Positions 1 to 7,843 are shown, counted from the stretch's first letter. The stretch is 19,615 bases of DNA from Patescibacteria group bacterium (GCA_020148085.1 JAHCRD010000004.1:1-19615), one strand, 5' to 3'. The notes: a model not told the origin generated them from the sequence alone. A program made the numbers and translations.

Positions 1-516
1 GGTCAGAAAGAATTTAGCATTCCCCTTCAGACACTCAAAGCGACAGCTCCTGAAGTTCTGTTTATCCCCGGTTACTATACTGAAGCTGCTCTGATTGCCC
101 AGGAGGTCCGGGCTATGGATTGGGATATCCCCATTATAGGAGGAGATGGTTTTCATGCCCCTGATTTGATTGAGATGGGGGGCAAGGCGGTAGATGGAGT
201 GAGATTCACCACGTTTTTTGTAAGCACAAATCCTGACCCAAAAGTAAAAGATTTTGTAGCTGCTTACCAAAGTAGGTTTGGATCCGAGCCCGGCTGGATA
301 GCTGCTCATGGCTATGATGCACTGAATATTATTGCTCAAGCCATAGAAAAAGAAGGTGCTAATAGAGAAGCTATCCAAAAGGGTTTATCGGGAATCGAGA
401 ATTTCCCAGGAGTAACCGGAACCATTAGTTTTGATGAAAATGGAGATGTTATAAAAGAGATCTGGAGCTTGGAGATAAAAGAAGGAAAATTCCAGCTTTC
501 TGGCATCTATAAATAA
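1..516 (+). CDS. Branched-chain amino acid-type ABC substrate-binding protein, C-terminal part (5' truncated by window)
   Basis: The reading frame is open from base 1, so this is the last 171 codons of a longer gene. The visible protein matches the C-terminal lobe of the Leu/Ile/Val-type periplasmic binding protein family: a 'PEVLFIPGYYTEAALIAQEV' segment, then 'IIGGDGF', then an 'AAHGYDALNIIAQAIEKEGA' helix and the closing 'GVTGTISFDENGDV' strands. Such proteins bind small polar ligands outside the membrane and pass them to an ABC permease or a sensor. No permease follows; 13 bp after the stop comes a cache-domain sensor, so a role as sensory input is possible. GC looks higher here (28 of 60 in the first line, by hand) than in the genes to the right. 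The family is clear; the ligand cannot be told. Confidence 0.88.
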   Translation, partial: GQKEFSIPLQTLKATAPEVLFIPGYYTEAALIAQEVRAMDWDIPIIGGDGFHAPDLIEMGGKAVDGVRFTTFFVSTNPDPKVKDFVAAYQSRFGSEPGWIAAHGYDALNIIAQAIEKEGANREAIQKGLSGIENFPGVTGTISFDENGDVIKEIWSLEIKEGKFQLSGIYK

Positions 517-529
517 CTCGAATCAAGCT

Positions 530-1795
530 ATGAGATTTTTCTTTCGGCCAACTAAAGAAATGGTTCTTATTTTAGTTATTGCCCTTTTACCTGTTTTTAT
601 TTTTGGAATTATTGCTGTTAATCGAAGTGTCGAGGTAGCCCAAAAAGCAGCTGAAAAAGAAGATGAGATTCTGGTAACTAATTTGGCAAATCAAACTCGC
701 CTTCATTTACGGAGAGCCGAGGATATAATTAAATCCTTGGCTGCTCTTCCCCTGGAAGATATTAATGAAAATAGTTTAGGGGCAGTATATGAAAACAACA
801 GTTTTCAGAACCTACCCATGCTTGAATCCTTAATTGTTTTAGATGAGGAAGGAATTCTCAAGACTATTTATCCCCCAAAAGAAGAATTACTTGAATTGGA
901 TTATTCTCGCCAGCCCTTTTTTGATTTTGTTAAGACAAAAAACGAAATATTTTTCTCAAGAGTGAAGTTTTCTTCTGTTACCGAACAGCCAGTAGTTGGG
1001 ATTGCCGCTCCCATTTTTGAAAAAGAAGACCCAGCCGGAACGTTGATAGGGGTTATCCAGGGATTCATTCGGCTTCAGGGTCTTTCTTCTTTAGTTAAGG
1101 AGTTTGGGCTTGAGCGCATAACTGGAGAGGCCTTTTTAGTAAATCAGTTTGGAGAAATCATTGCTCATCCTGATTATCATTTAGTCAGAGAACAAGAAAA
1201 TATTGCCAATATCAACCCCGACCTTACTAAAGAATTGCGAGAAACTACAAAAGAAAGAGGGACATTTCAATATTCGAGTTCTGAAGGAGTTGAGTATTTG
1301 GTTAGTTTCCAAACAATTTCCCCTACCAACTGGAAATTAATAATTCAGCAAGAAATGGGGGAAGTTTTGGCTACCCCTTCGAAGTTGCGCCAGTTTTTGT
1401 TAATTATCTTAGCCCTAACTTTTTTGGGAGCTGGAGTAATCAGCTACAGGGTTGCTTCCTACGTTGTCCAACTTAAGAGAAAATGGGAAAGGATTAGAGA
1501 GGAAAGGTTAAAGGAATTAGAAGAGATTAAAAGCACTTTAGAAGTAAGAGTTATGGCCAGAACCCGACAGCTGAGAGAACAAGCTGAAGCTCTAAGGAAA
1601 GAAAACGAGGAGAAAACTAAGGAGCTAAGGGAGAGATTGGAAGAGCTTGAGAGATTCCACAGAGTGACTGTTGGTCGAGAACTGAAGATGCTAGAACTCA
1701 AAAAACAAGTCAGAAAAATGGAAGCTCAGTTAAGAGAAACAAACCTCGCCCTTAAAAATTATGCCAAAAACTCAAAAAAAGAAAAGAAAAAATAA
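530..1795 (+). CDS. Membrane-anchored dCache sensor protein with C-terminal coiled coil, no kinase domain
   Basis: A 421-aa protein. Residues about 10-31 form a first membrane helix, about 33-280 an extracytoplasmic double-cache-like (PDC) sensor domain, about 285-312 a second helix, and about 318-415 a long charged coiled coil. The cache call rests on the 'VVGIAAPIFEKE' and 'GEAFLVNQFGEIIAHPDYH' segments, typical of dCache_1 domains. There is no HAMP, methyl-accepting or kinase domain. The kinase that would normally sit after the coiled coil is encoded by the next gene, which starts 35 bp before this stop in the +1 frame, within an A-rich stretch. The protein is therefore either a separate sensor subunit that couples to the kinase through coiled coils, or half of a split or frameshifted hybrid. 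The start has no visible Shine-Dalgarno; the N-terminal helix supports it. Confidence 0.85.
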   Translation: MRFFFRPTKEMVLILVIALLPVFIFGIIAVNRSVEVAQKAAEKEDEILVTNLANQTRLHLRRAEDIIKSLAALPLEDINENSLGAVYENNSFQNLPMLESLIVLDEEGILKTIYPPKEELLELDYSRQPFFDFVKTKNEIFFSRVKFSSVTEQPVVGIAAPIFEKEDPAGTLIGVIQGFIRLQGLSSLVKEFGLERITGEAFLVNQFGEIIAHPDYHLVREQENIANINPDLTKELRETTKERGTFQYSSSEGVEYLVSFQTISPTNWKLIIQQEMGEVLATPSKLRQFLLIILALTFLGAGVISYRVASYVVQLKRKWERIREERLKELEEIKSTLEVRVMARTRQLREQAEALRKENEEKTKELRERLEELERFHRVTVGRELKMLELKKQVRKMEAQLRETNLALKNYAKNSKKEKKK

Positions 1796-2963
1796 ATTAA
1801 AAGATTCTTTTCTAAATACCCAGACTGAAATTATAGAAGGAGTACCTGAGGCAATAAAGGGAACCAGAGAAGCCTTACTTAATATCCTTGAAGATGTTGA
1901 AGAAGCCAGAAGGGCAGCGGAGGAAGAAAGGGACAAAACCTTAGCTATTATTGAAAATTTTCCAGAAGGGCTTTTGTTTTTTGACAAGGAAAACAAGCTT
2001 TCTTCAGTTAATCCCAGAGCTCAAGATTTTTTTGGATTGGAACGGGAGAAATTAATAGGGAAAAGCATTGGAGATTTGAGAAAAATCTCTCCTCTGACAC
2101 CCTTGATAGAGATTTTAGGAAAAGAGATTAAAGGAATTTATCGAAAAGAGCTGAAATCAAGGGAGGACTTGATTCTTGAGGTATCTACAATTGCAATAAT
2201 GAGGGAAGAAGAAAAAATAGGAACTTTGATTACTTTAAGAGATGTAACTCGAGAGAAAATTATTGAAAGGTTGAAAACCGAATTTGTCTCGATTGCTGCC
2301 CATCAGCTGAGAACTCCTTTGTCAGCAATAAAATGGACGTTGAGAATGATTTTAGATGGAGATTTAGGGGAAGTTCCCGAAGAGCAAAGAAAATTTCTTC
2401 AAGGAACGTACGCCAGCAACGAGAGAATGATAAAATTAATCAATGACCTTTTGAATGTAACCAGGATTGAGGAGGGAAGATTCCTTTACAATATTCAAAG
2501 CAGAGATATAATAGAGGTGGTAGAAAAACTGATTCGTCCTTTTAAAGAAATAGCTCAGAGAAAGGGGTTAAAATTTGAATTTAAGACACCAAAAAAGAAA
2601 ATTCCTAAATTGGAGGTCGATACAGAAAAAATCTCCCTGGTTATTCAAAACTTAATAGATAATGCCATTCATTATACAAAATCAGGGGGAGTAGTAAAAG
2701 TTTCCATTGAATTCTTAAAAAAGAAAAATCAATTTCTATTTTCATTTAACGATACTGGAATTGGTATTCCTAAAAATCAGCAAAAGAGAGTGTTTACGAG
2801 ATTTTTTAGGGCAGCAAATGCCATAAGGGCAGAAACAGAAGGAACGGGTCTGGGTCTTTTTATCGCCAAAAATATTGTTGAAGCCCACGGCGGCAAAATT
2901 TGGTTTGAGTCGGTGGAAAATAAAGGGACAACATTTTACTTCACTTTGCCCGTAAAAGAATAA
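1761..2963 (+). CDS. Soluble PAS-containing sensor histidine kinase
   Basis: A 400-aa kinase with no membrane segment. A basic, then helical N-terminus (1-65) is followed by a PAS domain (about 66-165, 'IIENFPEGLLFFDKENKL'). The HisKA domain has the phospho-acceptor His181 in 'AAHQLRTPLS'. The HATPase_c domain has an N-box around Asn301 ('NLIDNAIHY'), G1 'DTGIGIP' from residue 331, F-box 'RFFRAAN' and G2 'GTGLGL' from residue 361. All catalytic boxes are intact, so autophosphorylation should be possible. It overlaps the upstream cache sensor by 35 bp and precedes two lone receivers, so the four genes plausibly form one signalling route. Its N-terminus resembles a linker cut out of a larger protein, which fits a former fusion with the sensor. 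Confidence 0.93.
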   Translation: MPKTQKKKRKNKLKDSFLNTQTEIIEGVPEAIKGTREALLNILEDVEEARRAAEEERDKTLAIIENFPEGLLFFDKENKLSSVNPRAQDFFGLEREKLIGKSIGDLRKISPLTPLIEILGKEIKGIYRKELKSREDLILEVSTIAIMREEEKIGTLITLRDVTREKIIERLKTEFVSIAAHQLRTPLSAIKWTLRMILDGDLGEVPEEQRKFLQGTYASNERMIKLINDLLNVTRIEEGRFLYNIQSRDIIEVVEKLIRPFKEIAQRKGLKFEFKTPKKKIPKLEVDTEKISLVIQNLIDNAIHYTKSGGVVKVSIEFLKKKNQFLFSFNDTGIGIPKNQQKRVFTRFFRAANAIRAETEGTGLGLFIAKNIVEAHGGKIWFESVENKGTTFYFTLPVKE

Positions 2964-2989
2964 ATTGGGTTTATTTTATTTTCAATTTC

Positions 2990-2998
2990 TGTTATAAT
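2990..2998 (+). promoter_or_regulatory. Extended -10 promoter for the receiver genes
   Basis: A perfect extended -10, TG-T-TATAAT, lies between the kinase stop (2963) and the first receiver start (3027). No good -35 is visible at 16-18 bp upstream, as expected for extended -10 promoters. The transcript would start near 3005, giving a leader of about 22 nt without a Shine-Dalgarno sequence. The receivers can therefore be expressed apart from the sensor and kinase. Confidence 0.6.
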
Positions 2999-3026
2999 GA
3001 TTTAAAAGGTCAAATTAAATAAAACT

Positions 3027-3395
3027 ATGGCTAAAAAAATTTTAATTATTGAAGATGAAGAGATAATCTACAGTTTGCTGCAGAAAAAGCTGACCGGAGG
3101 AGGTTATGAGGTTTCAATTGCCAAAGATGGAGTTGAGGGGTTGGAGAAGATGAAAACGGTAAAACCTGATTTAGTATTGCTCGATATTATTATGCCTCAA
3201 AAAGGAGGATTTGAAGTGATGGAGGAGATGCAAAGGGACGAGAATTTGAAAGATATTCCAATAATTGTTATTTCCAATTCCGGTCAGCCAGTTGAGTTGG
3301 ATAGAGCCAAGGAATTGGGAGCTAAAGATTGGTTGATAAAAACGGAATTTGATCCCCAGGAAGTGCTTGAAAAGATTAAAAAACAAATCGGCTAA
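3027..3395 (+). CDS. Stand-alone receiver (CheY-like response regulator)
   Basis: A 122-aa single receiver domain without an output domain. Visible key residues are the acidic pocket Glu9-Asp10, the phospho-acceptor Asp53 in 'LVLLDIIMP', Ser83 in place of the switch Thr/Ser ('VISNSG') and Lys105 ('LIK'). It should be phosphorylated by a histidine kinase, most simply the one just upstream, and act by protein contact. A 6-bp gap separates it from a second receiver of the same type. Tandem lone receivers with the 'IISNLGQ/ISNSGQ' loop are common in Patescibacteria-type genomes; the output partner is unknown. Confidence 0.93.
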   Translation: MAKKILIIEDEEIIYSLLQKKLTGGGYEVSIAKDGVEGLEKMKTVKPDLVLLDIIMPQKGGFEVMEEMQRDENLKDIPIIVISNSGQPVELDRAKELGAKDWLIKTEFDPQEVLEKIKKQIG

Positions 3396-3401
3396 AACAT
3401 T

Positions 3402-3767
3402 ATGGCAAAAATATTAATCGTTGAAGACGATAAATTTTTAAGAGAACTCATTGCCAGAAAACTTATTCAGGAGAAGTTTAAGATTTCAGAAGCAGTTGAT
3501 GGAGAGGGAGGGCTGAAAAAAATAAAAGAGGAGAAACCAGATTTGATTTTGCTAGATTTGATTTTACCTGGCATTGATGGATTTGAGGTTTTGTCTAAAA
3601 TGAAAGATGATCCAGCTTTAGCTTCTATTCCAGTAATTATCCTCTCAAATCTGGGGCAGAGGGAAGATGTGGAAAGAGGATTGAAACTTGGGGCAGTGGA
3701 TTATTTAGTTAAAGCCCACTTTACCCCGAATGAGATTATTGAGAAAGTCAAAGGAGCCCTGAAGTAA
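3402..3767 (+). CDS. Stand-alone receiver (CheY-like response regulator), second copy
   Basis: A 121-aa receiver domain, clearly related to its upstream neighbour and probably a tandem duplicate that has diverged. The conserved positions are Glu8-Asp9-Asp10, the phospho-acceptor Asp52 ('LILLDLILP'), Ser82 ('ILSNLGQ') and Lys104 ('LVK'). No DNA-binding or enzymatic output domain follows. It is co-transcribed with the first receiver (6-bp gap, no Shine-Dalgarno). The two may share one kinase, with one acting as a phosphate sink for the other, but nothing in the sequence decides this. Confidence 0.93.
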   Translation: MAKILIVEDDKFLRELIARKLIQEKFKISEAVDGEGGLKKIKEEKPDLILLDLILPGIDGFEVLSKMKDDPALASIPVIILSNLGQREDVERGLKLGAVDYLVKAHFTPNEIIEKVKGALK

Positions 3768-3769
3768 AT

Positions 3770-3829
3770 CGCAGAACAAACGCGGAAGAGTTCTGCGTGG
3801 TTCCGCGTACAGTTCTGCGTGGTTCCGCG
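3770..3829. repeat. Cluster of six helically spaced TTCYGCG/CGCRGAA heptamers
   Basis: A GC-rich island in AT-rich DNA between the second receiver and fpg. Two heptamers lie in one orientation (CGCAGAA at 3770, CGCGGAA at 3781) and four in the other (TTCTGCG at 3791, TTCCGCG at 3801, TTCTGCG at 3813, TTCCGCG at 3823). Spacings are 10 to 12 bp, about one helical turn. An exact 18-bp direct repeat (3790-3807 and 3812-3829) is included. The first four units also have A-B-A'-B' pairing order: 3770-3777 with 3790-3797, and 3781-3787 with 3801-3807. It could be an operator array, a dispersed repeat or a folded RNA leader. Confidence 0.75.
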
Positions 3830-3835
3830 GTCACC

Positions 3836-4702
3836 ATGCCTGAGCTCCCCGAAGTAGAAACAACAATTCGTGATTTAAGGAAAAAGGTCCTCAAGAGGAC
3901 CTTTGTTGATGTTTGGACTGATTTCCCAAAAATGATTAAAAAACCCTCAACCTTTGAAGAATTTAAAAGAAAAATTAAAAACAAAAAAATCCAAAGAATT
4001 TGGAGAGCTGGTAAAAATATTATTTTTGATTTGTCAGAAAACCTCTCTTTATTAATCCACCAAAAATTAACTGGCCATTTATTATATGGAAAGTGGCAGA
4101 AAGAAGATGAAGTATGGCAGGCAATAGAAAAAGGTCCTTTGAAAGATGATCCAATGAATCGTTTTTTGCACCTAATCTTTTGGCTGGATAATGACTGGCA
4201 ATTAGCTCTTTCTGATTTAAGAAAATTTGCCAAAGTTGAACTGGCAGGGAGTGAGGAGATAAAAACTGAGTTGGAAACTTTAGGACCTGATCCTTTAGAA
4301 ATTAGTTTTAGAGAGTTCAAAGAAATATTAACCAGGAAAAAGGGCAAGATAAAACAGGTTTTAATGACTCAGGAAATAATTTCTGGGGTTGGCAACATCT
4401 ATTCTGACGAAGCTTTGTTTGCTGCAAGAGCTCATCCTTTCAAAGATGTCTCCAAATTAAAAGAGGAGGATTTGAAAGGACTTTATCAAGCTATAAGAAA
4501 AATTCTGAAAAAAGCAATCGAAGTTCAAGGAGAATCCATTTCTGACTACCGAACCCCTACTGGAGAGAAAGGTGGTTTTGACAGGATGAGAAAAGTTTAT
4601 CGAAGAGAAGGAGAGAAATGTTCTTGTTGTGGAACAAAGATAAAGCGAATAAAGTTGGGAGGGCGGAGCGCTCATTTCTGCCCAAAGTGTCAAAAACTAT
4701 GA
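3836..4702 (+). CDS. mutM: Formamidopyrimidine-DNA glycosylase (Fpg/MutM)
   Basis: A 288-aa base-excision repair enzyme that removes oxidised purines such as 8-oxoguanine and cleaves the abasic site. The start is fixed by the family's N-terminus MPELPEVE, in which Pro2 (after Met removal) and Glu3 are catalytic; an ORF open 13 codons further upstream runs through the repeat cluster and is not the gene start. Visible are Lys60 ('AGKNI', the catalytic lysine position), the helix-two-turn-helix 'SGVGNIYSDEALF', and a C-terminal zinc finger with CxxC ('CSCC') and 'CPKC'. Length is normal. It overlaps holA by ATGA (4699-4702). No Shine-Dalgarno precedes it; the heptamer cluster ends 6 bp upstream and may control it. 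Confidence 0.96.
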   Translation: MPELPEVETTIRDLRKKVLKRTFVDVWTDFPKMIKKPSTFEEFKRKIKNKKIQRIWRAGKNIIFDLSENLSLLIHQKLTGHLLYGKWQKEDEVWQAIEKGPLKDDPMNRFLHLIFWLDNDWQLALSDLRKFAKVELAGSEEIKTELETLGPDPLEISFREFKEILTRKKGKIKQVLMTQEIISGVGNIYSDEALFAARAHPFKDVSKLKEEDLKGLYQAIRKILKKAIEVQGESISDYRTPTGEKGGFDRMRKVYRREGEKCSCCGTKIKRIKLGGRSAHFCPKCQKL

Positions 4703-5637
4703 TTATTTTTCTCTATGGCAAAGACACATATAGATTGCAGCGAAAACTGAAAGAGATTGAAACTCGGTATAAAAAAATTCACAAGGGTGGGTTGAATTTG
4801 GAAAAAATTGAGGTTGGACAAATTGACTTCAGGGAGTTTTGGGATAAATTTCGACAACCTTCAATGTTTATCAAAAAGAAATTGTTTTTTCTGGAGAATT
4901 TATTTTCAAACCAAAGATTTAAAGAAGAATTTCGAAAAAAAATTCAACCGATTGCAAAATCCCAAGATATTGTTGTTGTCTTTGAAAAAAAGGAGTTACC
5001 CCAAAAAGATAAACTCTTTCTTAGCTTAAAAAAATATGGGAAATCTCAAAAGTTCCAACCCTTGGGAGGAAGAGCACTAAAAACTTGGATAAAAAATGAG
5101 TTCCAAAAAGAAGGAGTTGAGGTTCCCCCGAAAGTTGTTGATTTCTTTTCTGAGTTTGTTGGTAATGATTTGTGGTTGCTGTCAAACGAGATTAAAAAGA
5201 TTTCTTTATACAAAAGGAAAGAGAAAAAAGTTGAGATTTCTGATATAGAGTCTTTAGTTCGACCAAAAATTGAAGCAGATATTTTTAAAACAGTTGAAGC
5301 CTTGGCTAACAAAGAAAAAAGGAAAGCCCTTAAGTTAATTCAAAAACATTTAGAAAAAGGTGACAGCCCCCTCTACCTTTTGAAGATGATAAATTTTCAA
5401 TTCCGAAATCTTTTAATCGCCTGTTCTTTTAAAGAGGACGGCAAAACCTTAAGCGACCTTTTACAATTGAAGCTTTCCCATCCCTATGTTGCTAAAAAAT
5501 CCTGGCTGGCAAGTCATGCTTTTACCCTGAGTCAATTAAAAAAAATCTACCAAAGAATTTTTGAGGCAGATTTTACCATAAAGACCGGGAAAATAACTCC
5601 TGAAATAGGTCTTAAAATGTTAATCACTCAACTTTAA
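4699..5637 (+). CDS. holA: DNA polymerase III delta subunit
   Basis: A 312-aa clamp-loader delta subunit, which opens the beta clamp and loads it on DNA with the gamma/tau and delta' subunits. The N-terminus 'MIIFLYGKDTYRL' begins the Rossmann-like domain. The middle 'GNDLWLLSNEIKKISLY' and the later 'DIFKTVEALANKEKRKAL..PLYLLKMINFQFRNLL' segments are typical of HolA. The ATG that overlaps the fpg stop (ATGA) is chosen because it gives the standard N-terminus; the frame is open 27 codons further upstream but lies inside fpg. The 3' end overlaps the convergent rpsT by 18 bp. Confidence 0.9.
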   Translation: MIIFLYGKDTYRLQRKLKEIETRYKKIHKGGLNLEKIEVGQIDFREFWDKFRQPSMFIKKKLFFLENLFSNQRFKEEFRKKIQPIAKSQDIVVVFEKKELPQKDKLFLSLKKYGKSQKFQPLGGRALKTWIKNEFQKEGVEVPPKVVDFFSEFVGNDLWLLSNEIKKISLYKRKEKKVEISDIESLVRPKIEADIFKTVEALANKEKRKALKLIQKHLEKGDSPLYLLKMINFQFRNLLIACSFKEDGKTLSDLLQLKLSHPYVAKKSWLASHAFTLSQLKKIYQRIFEADFTIKTGKITPEIGLKMLITQL

Positions 5638-5883
5638 AAGTTTACTCAAGCAAGATTTTTTTCTGGAAGCGGTATTTTTCTTGATGGTACCAACCCTGGC
5701 TGCTTTATCGAGGGCCTTATAAACTTGAGGCAAAAGTTTTTGGGCTTCAGTAATCTTTTTTTGAGCAACCAAATTACGAACCTCTTTGATGAGGTCTTTT
5801 ATTTTCTTTTTCCTCTGGATATTTCTTACTCTTCTTCTCTGACTTTGCCTTAAAGCCTTTTTAGCTGACTTAGTAATCGGCAT
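5620..5883 (-). CDS. rpsT: 30S ribosomal protein S20
   Basis: An 87-aa, lysine/arginine-rich helical protein that binds 16S rRNA early in 30S assembly. It begins 'MPITKSAKKALRQSQRRR', matching the S20 N-terminus, and contains the internal 'KALDKAARVGTIKKNTASRKKSCL' region. The ATG at 5883 is chosen; a GTG 6 codons upstream is possible but would add a non-family 'MIKIKY' extension. The start lies inside the last codons of uvrB (14-bp overlap), so uvrB and rpsT are co-transcribed, and its stop overlaps the convergent holA stop by 18 bp. No Shine-Dalgarno is visible. Confidence 0.93.
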   Translation of the reverse strand: MPITKSAKKALRQSQRRRVRNIQRKKKIKDLIKEVRNLVAQKKITEAQKLLPQVYKALDKAARVGTIKKNTASRKKSCLSKLLKLSD

Positions 5884-7843
5884 GTATTTTATTTTTATCA
5901 CTTTTAATCTTTTTTATCAAGTCTCGGATTTCAGCGGCTCTTTCGAAATCAAGATTGCGAGCCGCCTCTCTCATCTCTTTTTCCAAAAGTTTAGCGTCTT
6001 GAATGCCAGCGAACTCTGAACTTATCTCTCTCTCTTTCGCAACAAAGGGCCAATCTCTGATTTCTTTAACGATTGGTTTGGGGGTAATCTGGTGAATTTT
6101 ATTATACTCCATTTGAATCTTTCTTCTCCTTTCAACTTCTTTGATGGCTCTTTTCATTGACCCAGTCACCTTATCAGCATATAAAATGACATGACCTTCT
6201 TGGTGTCTTGCAGCCCTTCCCATTGTCTGGATTAAAGTGGTCTCTGCTCTCAAGAATCCCTCCTTGTCAGCATCTAAAATGGCAATTAAAGCAACTTCTG
6301 GCAGATCTAAACCTTCCCTTAAGAGATTGATTCCAACAATAACATCGTATTCTCCTTCTCTTAGCTTTTTTAAAATCCCTGGCCTTTCTAAGGTTTTGAT
6401 TTCAGAGTGTAAAAAGTTTGTTTTGATTCCCTGAACCTGAAGATAATCAGCCAACTCTTCAGCCAACCTTTTAGTCAAGGTGATAGCTAAAGTTCTCTGG
6501 CGTTTTTTTATCCTTTTTTTAATCTCAGTAATTAAATCTTTAACTTGATTTTTTGTTGACCGAATCTCAATTGATGGCTCCAGAAGTCCCGTCGGTCTTA
6601 CTAATTGCTCAACTAATAATTTTAATTTTCCATTTTTAATTTTTAATTTCTCATATGGTCCTGGGGTGGCTGAAACAAAGACTGCTTGATTGATTTTTTT
6701 CTCAAACTCTTCAAAACTTAAAGGCCTGTTATCTGAAGCTGAAGGAAGGCGAAAGCCATGTTCAATTAAAACTTCTTTTCTTGACCGGTCGGTATTGTAC
6801 ATTGCATGGAGCTGGGGAACTGTCATATGAGATTCATCAATGAAAATCAAGAAATCTTTTGGGAAATAATCTATCAAGGTGAAAGGTGGCTCTCCCGGAT
6901 TTCTGAATTCTAAATGTCTTGAATAATTTTCAATTCCATGGCAATAGCCGCTTTCTTTTAACATCTCCAAATCATAATTTGTTCGATGAGTCAATCTTTG
7001 GCTTTCCAATAGTTTCCTTTTCTTTTTTAACTCTTTTAGTCGCTCTTGAAATTCTCCTCTTATGTTTTCAATAGCGATATCTAATTTTTCTTGGGGAGTT
7101 ACCCAAAACTGTGCTGGAAAAATTTTATAATTGCTAATCGGTACGAATTTATTCTCGAATATTCGCGAATCTTTATTTATTGAAAGTTGAGAGATTTCGT
7201 CGCCAAAAAATTCTACCCTTAAAATTTCTTGACCAGTTACTAAATAAATCTCAATTGTGTCTCCTCTAACCCGGAAAGCGCCAGGAGCAAAATCAATGTC
7301 ATTCCTTTGATACTGCAAAGAAGTTAAATGGGAAATAAAATCTTTTCTTTTTATTTGCTGACCTGGTCTTACTTCCAAACTTACTTTCTGGTAAGCTTCG
7401 GGAGAGCCAATATTGTAGATACAAGAAACCGAAGCAACCACCATCACATCGTCTCTGGTCAAAACATCTTGGACAGCAGCGTGCCTCAATTTGTCAATTT
7501 CCTGATTGATTTTGGCATCTTTTTCAATATAAGTGTCGGTCTGGGGAATATAAGCTTCGGGTTGATAGTAGTCGTAATAACTGACAAAATAATGGACACC
7601 ACTTTCTGGGAAAAACTCTTTAAACTCTTGATATAATTGGGCAGCCAAAGTTTTGTTATGTGATATTACCAGAACCGGCTTTTGAATTTTCTCAATTAGC
7701 GAAGCCATAGTGAAAGTTTTGCCAGAACCAGTTACTCCGAGAAGCACCTGACTTCCAGCTCCTTCTTTCAGGTTTTTTGTCAATTTCTCAATAGCCTGAG
7801 GTTGATCGCCAGTTGGCTTAAATTTTGAAACTAATTTGAACAT
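5870..7843 (-). CDS. uvrB: Excinuclease ABC subunit B
   Basis: A 657-aa, full-length UvrB, the damage-verifying helicase-like subunit of nucleotide excision repair. Visible are Walker A 'GVTGSGKT' (36-43), the beta-hairpin 'YYDYYQPEAY' (about 92-101) that clamps DNA, the 'DESH' box (336-339), 'FVSATPGPYE', the helicase C-terminal motifs ending 'QTMGRAARH', and the UVR domain ('LEKEMREAARNLDFERAAEIRDL') at the end, which contacts UvrC/UvrA. Residues 397-408 are an extra Lys/Leu-rich loop encoded by an array of 7-bp repeats. It is divergent from ruvA (30-bp gap) and leads into rpsT. Confidence 0.98.
   Translation of the reverse strand: MFKLVSKFKPTGDQPQAIEKLTKNLKEGAGSQVLLGVTGSGKTFTMASLIEKIQKPVLVISHNKTLAAQLYQEFKEFFPESGVHYFVSYYDYYQPEAYIPQTDTYIEKDAKINQEIDKLRHAAVQDVLTRDDVMVVASVSCIYNIGSPEAYQKVSLEVRPGQQIKRKDFISHLTSLQYQRNDIDFAPGAFRVRGDTIEIYLVTGQEILRVEFFGDEISQLSINKDSRIFENKFVPISNYKIFPAQFWVTPQEKLDIAIENIRGEFQERLKELKKKRKLLESQRLTHRTNYDLEMLKESGYCHGIENYSRHLEFRNPGEPPFTLIDYFPKDFLIFIDESHMTVPQLHAMYNTDRSRKEVLIEHGFRLPSASDNRPLSFEEFEKKINQAVFVSATPGPYEKLKIKNGKLKLLVEQLVRPTGLLEPSIEIRSTKNQVKDLITEIKKRIKKRQRTLAITLTKRLAEELADYLQVQGIKTNFLHSEIKTLERPGILKKLREGEYDVIVGINLLREGLDLPEVALIAILDADKEGFLRAETTLIQTMGRAARHQEGHVILYADKVTGSMKRAIKEVERRRKIQMEYNKIHQITPKPIVKEIRDWPFVAKEREISSEFAGIQDAKLLEKEMREAARNLDFERAAEIRDLIKKIKSDKNKIHADY
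6620..6654 (-). repeat. Heptanucleotide repeat array inside uvrB
   Basis: Five consecutive 7-bp units on the + strand: TTTTAAT, TTTCCAT, TTTTAAT, TTTTAAT, TTCTCAT. On the coding strand they read as ATTAAAA-type units and encode residues 397-408 of UvrB, a Lys/Leu/Asn-rich loop between 'SATPGPYE' and 'VEQLVRPTGLL', where other UvrBs have a short loop. The same unit type appears in the MurE-like gene and at its junction with archease. Confidence 0.75.

Noticed and set aside
3797..3835. Upstream extension of fpg
   Set aside because: It would encode 13 residues from the repeat cluster and bury the catalytic N-terminal proline, which must follow the initiator Met.
3748..4347. A 199-codon open frame on the - strand across the start of fpg
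   Set aside because: It lies antisense to fpg, which has intact motifs, runs through the heptamer cluster, and its protein shows no family features.
4618..4698. Upstream extension of holA
   Set aside because: It lies within the zinc-finger coding region of fpg; the ATGA start gives the normal HolA N-terminus.
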